From the NCBI RefSeq assembly GCF_014650495.1, contig NZ_BMVB01000026.1, positions 1 through 64,000 of the forward strand: a stretch of DNA of 64,000 nucleotides, in the 5' to 3' direction. This DNA comes from Streptomyces cinnamoneus. Lineage in GTDB: Bacteria > Actinomycetota > Actinomycetes > Streptomycetales > Streptomycetaceae. Shown here one piece after another: positions 43,961 to 51,227 of this stretch. The notes under the pieces were generated by a model. It was given only the letters and a program-made list of their open reading frames with translations, ran no database searches and was not told the DNA's origin. How positions within the stretch are numbered: position 1 is the stretch's first letter; each line of letters starts with the position of its first letter. The position numbers and the translations under genes were made by a program.

Positions 43961-44605
43961 ATGGGCATGAAACGAATACGGCAACGGGCGGCCACGGCCG
44001 CCGTCTTGCTGACGGCCGGCCTCGGCCTGACGGCCGCTCAGGCCCATGCCGGGCAGGCCGCGCCGCGCACCGCCGACTACCAGGCCATCGCGCACCCCGT
44101 CGCCGGCCACCTCGGCGAGACCGTCGACGTCGAACTCGGCGTGCGCAACGCCGGGCCCGGCCCGGCCGCGACCGGAGGCCGGGCGTACGAGGTCACGGCC
44201 CCGGAGGGCACCACGATCGTCTCGGCCGCGGCGCCGGACCCGGCCCGCGACGGCGGACAGCGGTGCGCCGAGAGCGCCGGGCACAGCGGCACGTACCTGT
44301 GCACCATCGGCGAGGAGTTCGCGGCGGGCGACCGCGAGACGCTGCGCTTCCGTGTCCGCATCGACGAGAAGGTCGAGGACGCCGAGGGCTGGGTGCGCGT
44401 CGTCGACCCCGACGGCGACCCGGACCCCGACCCGGACCCGGGCAACGACTCCGCGCCGATCCGGGTGGAGGTGACGGACGCCGCGCCCACCCCCCGCGGC
44501 CATCCGGCCGCCGCCCTGTCCGGCACCCTCCTCCTGGCCACCACCTCCGGCACCGCCCTCTCGGCCGGAGCCATAGCCCTGGGAATGCGCCGCCGCGAGG
44601 ACTGA
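43961..44605 (+). CDS. Secreted protein with C-terminal membrane anchor
   Basis: The 214-residue protein has a signal peptide ending in AQAHA (ATAAVLLTAGLGLTAAQAHA), then a beta-rich domain like a DUF11 or CARDB-type domain (GETVDVELGVRNAGPGP, ETLRFRVRI). An Asp/Pro run (DPDPDPDPG) leads to the C-terminal hydrophobic segment (TLLLATTSGTALSAGAIALG) and a short basic tail (MRRRED), which would anchor it. No sortase motif is clear. Function is unknown; it probably sits at the cell surface. ATG at 43961 or 43967. Confidence 0.75.
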   Translation: MGMKRIRQRAATAAVLLTAGLGLTAAQAHAGQAAPRTADYQAIAHPVAGHLGETVDVELGVRNAGPGPAATGGRAYEVTAPEGTTIVSAAAPDPARDGGQRCAESAGHSGTYLCTIGEEFAAGDRETLRFRVRIDEKVEDAEGWVRVVDPDGDPDPDPDPGNDSAPIRVEVTDAAPTPRGHPAAALSGTLLLATTSGTALSAGAIALGMRRRED

Positions 44606-44652
44606 GGGCCCCGGGAACCGGTCAGGGCCTCGGGAGCCGGTCAGGGCCCCGG
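44605..44652. repeat. Short tandem repeat, 19-bp units
   Basis: AGGGCCCCGGGAACCGGTC and AGGGCCTCGGGAGCCGGTC follow each other, with a partial third copy (AGGGCCCCGG). The array starts in the stop codon of the secreted protein gene. Confidence 0.6.
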
Positions 44653-44712
44653 CGCCGCGCCCGGTATTGCATGCTGAGCGAATTTTGTCCGCTTAGCACT
44701 TAAAGTCGGCCC

Positions 44713-45441
44713 ATGCCCACGCCCTATGGATCCCGCGGCGGCATGGCGTTCAGCGCGGACGAGCTGCGCGTGCTGCGTCGTGCCCTCGACATCGCAGTCC
44801 GGCCCCAGTCCGTTCCCGCCCGGCCCGGCCCCGCCCGGGAGGCGGAGGTGCGGGCCTGCCTGCGGCTCGCGCGGGACGTGGACGAGGCCGGGCGGGAGGG
44901 CGCCCGGTTGCGCGCCTTCCTGCTCACCGACCTCGTCCGCTACCGCGAGGCGCTGCCGGGCGCCGCGTCCGGCTATGTGCAGCGGCTGCGCGACGCGCTC
45001 GCGGAGGGCTACCGGCCGAGGGCCGAGGACCTCGCCGCACTGCGCTCGCTGTGCGCACCCGCGGCGGCCGACGGGGTCGAGGCGGACGACAGCGTCGAGG
45101 CGAGCCGGCGCCGCGCCCTGCTGGCGCGCTGCGAGCACCTGGCCGAGCAGGCGGTGCGGGCCAGGCTCGCCGCCCGGGCGGCCGACACCGTTCCCCCGGC
45201 GTGCCCGCCCCCGCCGGCACGCACGCACCTGATGGCCCTGCCGGGCGGCTGCACCGCCGGGCCGGACCCGAAGCCGGACGACAAACCGGCGCCGCCCCCG
45301 GCGGCCCCGCAGCCCAAGCCGAAGCCGTCGTCGCCGCGCCCGGACCGGCCGATCCCCACCCCCGGCGAGGTCTTCCCGCCCCGCCGCAAGCCCGCGCCGC
45401 CGTCGGCCGCCCGGGGTCTCGCCGCCGCCCGGCCCGCCTGA
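44713..45441 (+). CDS. Hypothetical protein with Pro/Lys-rich tail
   Basis: I do not recognise this 242-residue protein as a named family. Residues 1-160 look helical: ADELRVLRRALDIAV, then YVQRLRDALAEGYRPRAEDL and LARCEHLAEQAVRARLAA, with many Arg and Ala. From about residue 180 the sequence is disordered with KPDDKPAPPPAAPQPKPKPS and a final Arg/Lys/Pro tail. There is no signal peptide, so it is probably cytosolic. It is followed by the 59-residue membrane protein. ATG at 44713 without a strong ribosome site. Confidence 0.65.
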   Translation: MPTPYGSRGGMAFSADELRVLRRALDIAVRPQSVPARPGPAREAEVRACLRLARDVDEAGREGARLRAFLLTDLVRYREALPGAASGYVQRLRDALAEGYRPRAEDLAALRSLCAPAAADGVEADDSVEASRRRALLARCEHLAEQAVRARLAARAADTVPPACPPPPARTHLMALPGGCTAGPDPKPDDKPAPPPAAPQPKPKPSSPRPDRPIPTPGEVFPPRRKPAPPSAARGLAAARPA

Positions 45442-45530
45442 CCCGGCCGCTCCGGGGCAGCGGCGGGCGCGTAATCTGGGCGGGTCGCTCGAATACGGCA
45501 CAATCCCCGATCCAGAAGGAGCCGACGGCC

Positions 45531-45710
45531 ATGGACTATGTCGCCGCGCTGGTCCCGCCTGTGGTGATGGCGGCGGCCTTCATCGCGCTGGTCGTGACGA
45601 TCGTCAAGAGCCAGGGCGGTGCGAACAAGGCCAAGGAGGACGCCCTCGTGGACGCCGCACTGGCCCGCGCCGAAGCCGCCGAGCAGGCGGCGAAGCCCAC
45701 CGGGGCCTGA
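45531..45710 (+). CDS. Small membrane protein
   Basis: The 59-residue product has one membrane segment (LVPPVVMAAAFIALVVTIV) followed by a charged Ala/Glu-rich helix (KAKEDALVDAALARAEAAEQ). The ribosome site AGAAGGAG lies upstream of the ATG at 45531. It fits a common Streptomyces small protein of unknown function, and follows the hypothetical gene in the same direction. Confidence 0.75.
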   Translation: MDYVAALVPPVVMAAAFIALVVTIVKSQGGANKAKEDALVDAALARAEAAEQAAKPTGA

Positions 45711-45921
45711 GACGACGGCACCCCCGGGGCCCCGGCGAGTGCGCCGGCCCCGGACCCGGGCGTACGGGCCGAGCGCATTTACTCGGAGCGTGCGCCCTTT
45801 TTGCTGCGCCCACCGGCTCCCGGTCCGCCGCCGTTTCGCCGCCGGTTCCGTCATGGGTTCGCCGCCGGGATTTGCCCGCGCCGGGGCGCGCCGATAAACC
45901 GGCATTCAAGACATCTCCCAC

Positions 45922-45934
45922 TATTATTCGCGTG
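45922..45934 (+). promoter_or_regulatory. Candidate -10 for a leaderless BlaI-type mRNA
   Basis: TATTAT at 45922-45927 lies six bases before the GTG at 45934, with no ribosome site between. That distance fits a transcript that begins at the start codon. A clear -35 is not visible. Confidence 0.45.
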
Positions 45935-46329
45935 TGGTTCGACGCCTGGGTGAACTGGAAGACGCCGTGATGACGCGCGTGTGGGAGTGGAACCGACCGG
46001 TCACCGTTCGGGAAGTCCTGGAAGACCTTCAGCAGGAACGGTCCATCGCGTACACCACGGTGATGACCGTAATGGACAACCTGTATCAGAAGGGCTGGCT
46101 GCGGCGGGAAGCCGAAGGCCGCGCCTATCGATATGAGGCGGTCTCCAACCGGGCCGCCTACTCGGCCGCACTGATGAACGAAGCTTGGTCCCTCAGCGAC
46201 AACCCCGCGGCCGCCCTCGTCGCCTTCTTCGGCATGATGTCGGCCGAACAACGCGAGGCCCTCCGCGACGCCATCCGCGTCGCGCAACTCGACGGGCCCG
46301 ACGACCCCCAGGGAGCGCCGGGGCGATAG
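45934..46329 (+). CDS. BlaI/MecI-type transcriptional regulator
   Basis: The 131-residue protein is a BlaI-family winged-helix repressor. It has LGELEDAVMTRVWEWNRPVTVREVLEDLQ, then the recognition region AYTTVMTVMDNLYQKGWLRRE and the wing GRAYRYEAV, followed by a dimerisation part with a short Asp/Pro tail. The GTG at 45934 lacks a ribosome site but has a -10-like TATTAT just upstream. No BlaR-type protease is adjacent, so its control is unknown. The N-acetylglutamate synthase follows after nine bases. Confidence 0.9.
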   Translation: MVRRLGELEDAVMTRVWEWNRPVTVREVLEDLQQERSIAYTTVMTVMDNLYQKGWLRREAEGRAYRYEAVSNRAAYSAALMNEAWSLSDNPAAALVAFFGMMSAEQREALRDAIRVAQLDGPDDPQGAPGR

Positions 46330-46338
46330 CGTCCGGAC

Positions 46339-46857
46339 ATGTCCGCTCTCACTAAAGTCGTCACCGTCCGCAGGGCCCGCACCAGCGATGTGCCCGCGCT
46401 CCGCCGGCTCATCAACGCCTACGCGCGCGACCGCATCCTGCTCGACAAAGCCACCGTGACGCTTTACGAGGACATCCAGGAGTTCTGGGTCGCCGAGCGG
46501 GACGAGGACGGTACCGTCATCGGATGCGGCGCGCTGCACGTGATGTGGGAAGACCTCGCGGAGGTACGCACTCTCGCCGTTGACCCCGGCGTCAAGGGCG
46601 GTGGCATCGGCCACCTGGTACTGGACAAGCTGCTGCAGACCGCACGCTGGCTGGGGGTGCGGCGCATTTTCTGCCTCACCTTCGAAGTCGACTTCTTCAC
46701 GAAGCACGGCTTCGTGGAGATCGGAGAGACCCCCGTCGACGGGGATGTCTACAGCGAGCTGCTGCGTTCCTATGACGAGGGCGTTGCCGAGTTCCTGGAG
46801 CTCGAACGAGTGAAGCCGAACACCCTTGGCAACAGCCGGATGCTTCTGCATCTGTGA
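46339..46857 (+). CDS. argA: Amino-acid N-acetyltransferase (N-acetylglutamate synthase)
   Basis: The 172-residue GNAT enzyme acetylates glutamate with acetyl-CoA for arginine synthesis. It begins VTVRRARTSDVPALRRLINAYARDRILLDK, and has the acetyl-CoA loop EVRTLAVDPGVKGGGIGHLVLDKLL, then FCLTFEVDFFTKHGF typical of ArgA. It is the short single-domain actinobacterial type without the kinase-like domain. The gene is nine bases after the BlaI-type gene. Symbol is by family; the enzyme is also called NAGS. Confidence 0.9.
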   Translation: MSALTKVVTVRRARTSDVPALRRLINAYARDRILLDKATVTLYEDIQEFWVAERDEDGTVIGCGALHVMWEDLAEVRTLAVDPGVKGGGIGHLVLDKLLQTARWLGVRRIFCLTFEVDFFTKHGFVEIGETPVDGDVYSELLRSYDEGVAEFLELERVKPNTLGNSRMLLHL

Positions 46858-47020
46858 GCGCGGTCCCTATGTCCGAATCGCGCCCCTATCGTGCAGGCCC
46901 GGAAGCCATCGTTCCCATGCTGAAGGCCGACTGAACCTTCCCGGGGGGTTTGTGTTTTTCCGGGAAAGGCGGTTTGCTATTCCTCCGTAATCCCTTTTCC
47001 GCTGATGAAAGGAATCCCCC

Positions 47021-47362
47021 GTGGCGCAGAAGGTTCAGGTCCTTCTTGTCGATGACCTCGACGGCGGCGAGGCCGACGAGACGGTGACGTTCGCCCTGGA
47101 TGGCAAGTCCTACGAGATCGACCTCACCACGGCCAACGCGGACAAGCTGCGCGAGGCGCTCGCGGACTACGTGAAGTCGGCCCGTCGCACGGGTGGCCGC
47201 GCCACCGGCGGCCGCGGGAAGGCCCGCGCCGGTGCCGCCGTCGCCGGCAGCCCCGACACCGCGAAGATCCGCGCGTGGGCCAAGGAGAACGGCTACAACG
47301 TGAACGACCGCGGCCGCGTCCCCGCCGACATCCGTGAGGCGTACGAGAAGGCCAACGCCTGA
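47021..47362 (+). CDS. lsr2: Lsr2-family nucleoid-associated protein
   Basis: The 113-residue protein is the actinobacterial H-NS-like silencer, which binds AT-rich foreign DNA. The N-terminal oligomerisation part is VQVLLVDDLDGGEADETVTFALDGKSYEIDL, a Gly/Arg linker follows (TGGRATGGRGKARAG), and the C-terminal DNA-binding domain has the AT-hook-like RGR in NDRGRVPADIREAY. The GTG at 47021 follows an AAAGGAA site. The last 70 bases overlap the convergent SCO3374-like gene. Confidence 0.96.
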   Translation: MAQKVQVLLVDDLDGGEADETVTFALDGKSYEIDLTTANADKLREALADYVKSARRTGGRATGGRGKARAGAAVAGSPDTAKIRAWAKENGYNVNDRGRVPADIREAYEKANA

Positions 47363-48105
47363 TCACCTGCGGGATCTCTCGCCCGATCCCCCGGCCGTTC
47401 CGGCCGACTCCCCGGCGGCTGATCCCTGCGCGCCCCGCCGGCGCGCAGCAGCCGGGCCCGGTGGCACTCGGTGGCCGCCGCGCCCACCAGCCGTACGAGA
47501 TCGGGGGCGCCGCCGTCGCCCCCGAGGCCGGCCACCGGCAGCGTGGACTCCACGTCGCGCCCCGGCTCCGGCGGCCGCACCCACACGGCCTCTGCGGCCT
47601 CTGCGGCCTCCTGGGGGTCGTAGCGCCCCTGTGACGCCCGCGACGTTCCGCACCCCCGGCCGGGCCCGCCGTCGCCGCCCTGCGGCCAGAAGCCCCCGTC
47701 CAGGGGCTCCGGCGCCACGATCCGGCCGCCCGCGCCCCGCGCGGTCAGCTCCAGGGCCACGCCGCCCCACTCCAGCCAGCCCAGCAGCCCCGGCAGCTCG
47801 TCGGCGCTGCCCGCGGCGGTCAGGAACCACATCGTCCGGGTGCGGCCGTCCAGCGCGACCGGCCCGGTGGCGGCCACCCGGTCGAGCACGGCGAAGCCCG
47901 CCTCGGCCGGCATCCCCAGCGCGTCGAACCGCACCCCGGTGATCAGCTCCGGCGGCCGCCGGTAGGCGGTCGGCGCGGTCGGCCAGCCGAGGACGCACTC
48001 GTACCACTGGCGCCACCGGCGCCACGGGTGCGGGCCCCGGGGCTGGTCCCCGGGCGGGGTCGGATCGCCCGAGGGGCGGCACGGGCACGGGAGGGCTACC
48101 GTCAT
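47293..48105 (-). CDS. SCO3374 family protein
   Basis: The 270-residue protein fits the Streptomyces SCO3374 family, a neighbour of lsr2 and clpC. It has WRQWYECVLGWPTAPTAYRRPPELITGV at the front (resembling bifunctional primase/polymerase start regions), then FDALGMPAEAGFAVLDRV and WFLTAAGSADELPGLLGWLEWGG. The C-terminal 70 residues are Arg/Gly-rich and of low quality, and the last 23 codons are antisense to lsr2, so the true end could be shorter in related strains. Function is unknown. Confidence 0.75.
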   Translation of the reverse strand: MTVALPCPCRPSGDPTPPGDQPRGPHPWRRWRQWYECVLGWPTAPTAYRRPPELITGVRFDALGMPAEAGFAVLDRVAATGPVALDGRTRTMWFLTAAGSADELPGLLGWLEWGGVALELTARGAGGRIVAPEPLDGGFWPQGGDGGPGRGCGTSRASQGRYDPQEAAEAAEAVWVRPPEPGRDVESTLPVAGLGGDGGAPDLVRLVGAAATECHRARLLRAGGARRDQPPGSRPERPGDRARDPAGDQALAFSYASRMSAGTRPRSFTL

Positions 48106-48606
48106 GAACGGTGCAACTGTGGAAGACCCAAGAGGTTACGCACCGTTGATAGTTGGGCACGCTCCGTATAAGACGTCAGGGGCGCACAGGGGCTCCTGGT
48201 GGCGCGAGGGTGTTCGCCCGTAGCGGAGGGAAAGTCCCCGCGCCGCATGGAGTGCCGGTGCCTACGGGTAGGACCTTCCCCGTGGGAAGAGGCGATATAG
48301 CGGGCCCAGTGGCGCGTCACCGGGGGTGGTGGCGGGACCGCGGGCGGGCGTGTCGGGGCACGCGGGCGTTCGCCGTGGGCGTAGTGGTGGTGGGCGTATA
48401 TGCCTGGCCTGCGGGAACATCGTCTCCCACCATCGGGTTGGAGGAGATGTCGGCTGTTCGGCAGCAGGTTTCCCCGCCGACGCGGGGGTGATCCGGACGG
48501 ATGTCGGCAGTTGGAATGAGCTGTCCCGTCCCACGGGACTAGCATGCGGAAGGACAGGGAGGGGACCGACCCCTAACTGCCTGACCGCTCTGAGGAGCGA
48601 TTAACG
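48106..48606. other. Long gene-free region upstream of clpC
   Basis: These 501 bases hold no supported gene. They contain two copies of GTTCGCC-N4-GCG (48212-48225 and 48368-48381), the inverted repeat GTCCCGT-CCC-ACGGGAC (48523-48539), and a -10-like TAGCAT at 48540. The clpC ribosome site GAGGAG lies at 48592-48597. The region looks regulatory. Confidence 0.6.
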
Positions 48607-51132
48607 ATGTTCGAGAGGTTCACCGACCGCGCGCGGCGGGTTGTCGTCCTGGCTCAGGAAGAAGCCCGGATGCTCAACCACAACTACATCGGCACCGAGC
48701 ACATCCTCCTGGGGCTGATCCACGAGGGTGAGGGTGTCGCCGCTAAGGCCCTGGAGAGCCTCGGGATTTCGCTTGAGGCTGTCCGCCAGCAGGTGGAGGA
48801 GATCATCGGGCAGGGCCAGCAGGCTCCGTCCGGCCACATCCCCTTCACCCCCCGTGCCAAGAAGGTGCTGGAGCTCTCGCTCCGCGAGGCCCTTCAGCTG
48901 GGCCACAACTACATCGGCACGGAGCACATCCTGCTCGGCCTGATCCGTGAGGGCGAGGGCGTCGCGGCCCAGGTCCTGGTCAAGCTGGGCGCCGACCTCA
49001 ACCGGGTCCGGCAGCAGGTCATCCAGCTGCTCTCCGGCTACCAGGGCAAGGAAGCCGCCACGGCCGGTGGCCCCGCCGAGGGCACCCCCTCGACCTCGCT
49101 CGTGCTGGACCAGTTCGGCCGCAACCTCACGCAGGCCGCCCGCGAATCCAAGCTCGACCCGGTCATCGGGCGCGAGAAGGAGATCGAGCGGGTCATGCAG
49201 GTGCTGTCCCGCCGCACCAAGAACAACCCGGTCCTCATCGGCGAGCCCGGCGTCGGCAAGACCGCCGTCGTCGAGGGCCTGGCCCAGGCGATCGTCAAGG
49301 GCGAGGTGCCCGAGACCCTCAAGGACAAGCACCTCTACACCCTCGACCTCGGCGCCCTGGTCGCCGGCTCCCGCTACCGCGGTGACTTCGAAGAGCGCCT
49401 GAAGAAGGTCCTCAAGGAGATCCGCACCCGCGGCGACATCATCCTGTTCATCGACGAGCTCCACACCCTGGTCGGTGCGGGTGCCGCCGAAGGTGCCATC
49501 GACGCCGCTTCGATCCTGAAGCCGATGCTGGCCCGCGGTGAGCTGCAGACCATCGGTGCCACCACGCTCGACGAGTACCGCAAGCACCTGGAGAAGGACG
49601 CCGCCCTCGAGCGCCGCTTCCAGCCCATCCAGGTCGCCGAGCCGTCGCTGCCGCACACGATCGAGATCCTCAAGGGTCTGCGCGACCGTTACGAGGCCCA
49701 CCACCGCGTCTCCATCACCGACGAGGCGCTGGTCCAGGCCGCCACGCTCGCCGACCGCTACATCTCCGACCGCTTCCTGCCGGACAAGGCGATCGACCTG
49801 ATCGACGAGGCCGGCTCCCGGATGCGCATCCGCCGGATGACCGCGCCGCCGGACCTCCGCGAGTTCGACGAGAAGATCGCCGACGTGCGCCGGGAGAAGG
49901 AGTCCGCGATCGACTCGCAGGACTTCGAGAAGGCCGCCTCCCTCCGCGACAAGGAGAAGCAGCTCCTGGCCGCCAAGGCCAAGCGGGAGAAGGAGTGGAA
50001 GGCCGGCGACATGGACGTCGTCGCCGAGGTCGACGGCGACCTGATCGCCGAGGTCCTCGCCACCGCCACCGGCATCCCGGTCTTCAAGCTGACCGAGGAG
50101 GAGTCCTCCCGCCTGCTGCGCATGGAGGACGAGCTGCACAAGCGCGTCATCGGCCAGAAGGACGCCATCAAGGCGCTCTCCCAGGCCATCCGGCGCACCC
50201 GTGCGGGCCTCAAGGACCCGAAGCGTCCCGGCGGATCGTTCATCTTCGCCGGCCCGTCCGGTGTCGGTAAGACCGAGCTGTCCAAGACGCTCGCCGAATT
50301 CCTCTTCGGCGACGAGGACGCGCTGATCTCCCTCGACATGTCGGAGTTCAGCGAGAAGCACACCGTCTCGCGTCTGTTCGGCTCCCCGCCCGGATACGTC
50401 GGTTACGAAGAGGGCGGCCAGCTCACCGAGAAGGTGCGCCGCAAGCCGTTCTCCGTGGTCCTCTTCGACGAGGTCGAGAAGGCCCACCCGGATATCTTCA
50501 ACTCGCTGCTGCAGATCCTGGAGGACGGTCGCCTGACCGATTCCCAGGGCCGCGTGGTCGATTTCAAGAACACCGTCATCATCATGACGACGAACCTTGG
50601 CACCCGGGACATCTCCAAGGGCTTCAACCTGGGCTTCGCCGCCCAGGGCGACGTCAAGACCGGGTACGAGCGGATGAAGGCGAAGGTCAACGAAGAGCTC
50701 AAGCAGCACTTCCGGCCCGAGTTCCTCAACCGTGTCGACGACACGGTGGTCTTCCACCAGCTCTCGCAGGAAGACATCATCCAGATCGTCGACCTGATGA
50801 TCGCCAAGGTGGACGAGCGGCTGAAGGACCGCGACATGGGCATCGAGCTCAGCGCGGACGCCAAGCAGCTCCTGGCGAAGAAGGGCTACGACCCGATCCT
50901 GGGCGCCCGCCCGCTGCGCCGCACCATCCAGCGCGAGATCGAGGACATCCTGTCCGAGAAGATCCTCTTCGGCGAGCTCCGTCCGGGCCACATCGTGGTC
51001 GTCGGCACGGAGGGCGAAGGCGAGGAGAAGAAGTTCACCTTCCGCGGCGAGGAGAAGTCGGCCCTGCCGGACACCCCGCCGGTCGAGTCCGCCACCGGTG
51101 GTGCGGGCCCGAACCTCTCGAAGGACGCGTAA
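48607..51132 (+). CDS. clpC: ClpC, AAA+ chaperone of the Clp protease
   Basis: The 841-residue protein unfolds substrates for ClpP. Two N-terminal Clp repeats (FTDRARRVVVLAQEEA and LELSLREALQLGHNYIGTEH) precede the first AAA+ domain with Walker A GEPGVGKTAV and Walker B ILFIDELHTLVG. A coiled middle domain with a UVR-like region (DSQDFEKAASLRDKEKQLL) follows, then the second AAA+ domain, GPSGVGKTEL, and DEVEKAHPDIFN. Its length is normal. The long gap upstream with repeated motifs suggests complex regulation, perhaps by ClgR. Confidence 0.97.
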   Translation: MFERFTDRARRVVVLAQEEARMLNHNYIGTEHILLGLIHEGEGVAAKALESLGISLEAVRQQVEEIIGQGQQAPSGHIPFTPRAKKVLELSLREALQLGHNYIGTEHILLGLIREGEGVAAQVLVKLGADLNRVRQQVIQLLSGYQGKEAATAGGPAEGTPSTSLVLDQFGRNLTQAARESKLDPVIGREKEIERVMQVLSRRTKNNPVLIGEPGVGKTAVVEGLAQAIVKGEVPETLKDKHLYTLDLGALVAGSRYRGDFEERLKKVLKEIRTRGDIILFIDELHTLVGAGAAEGAIDAASILKPMLARGELQTIGATTLDEYRKHLEKDAALERRFQPIQVAEPSLPHTIEILKGLRDRYEAHHRVSITDEALVQAATLADRYISDRFLPDKAIDLIDEAGSRMRIRRMTAPPDLREFDEKIADVRREKESAIDSQDFEKAASLRDKEKQLLAAKAKREKEWKAGDMDVVAEVDGDLIAEVLATATGIPVFKLTEEESSRLLRMEDELHKRVIGQKDAIKALSQAIRRTRAGLKDPKRPGGSFIFAGPSGVGKTELSKTLAEFLFGDEDALISLDMSEFSEKHTVSRLFGSPPGYVGYEEGGQLTEKVRRKPFSVVLFDEVEKAHPDIFNSLLQILEDGRLTDSQGRVVDFKNTVIIMTTNLGTRDISKGFNLGFAAQGDVKTGYERMKAKVNEELKQHFRPEFLNRVDDTVVFHQLSQEDIIQIVDLMIAKVDERLKDRDMGIELSADAKQLLAKKGYDPILGARPLRRTIQREIEDILSEKILFGELRPGHIVVVGTEGEGEEKKFTFRGEEKSALPDTPPVESATGGAGPNLSKDA

Positions 51133-51173
51133 GGGCACGCAGCGCCCGTAGCGCCCGTACGTAGGCGGTAGGG

Positions 51174-51218
51174 ACCGGCCCCGGTCCCCGTGGAGTTTCC
51201 ACGGGGACCGGGGCCGGT
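51174..51218. terminator. Very strong bidirectional terminator
   Basis: The arms 51174-51194 and 51198-51218 pair perfectly over 21 bp with loop GTT. It lies between convergent clpC and the trypsin-NACHT gene. Confidence 0.85.
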
Positions 51219-51227
51219 GTCGTTTCG

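Noticed and set aside
46930..46975. Hairpin upstream of lsr2
   Set aside because: CCTTCCCGG and CCGGGAAAGG pair only with a bulge; not strong enough to call a terminator.
48153..48491. Plus-strand frame of 112 codons upstream of clpC
   Set aside because: Low-complexity translation with no ribosome site; the region looks regulatory.
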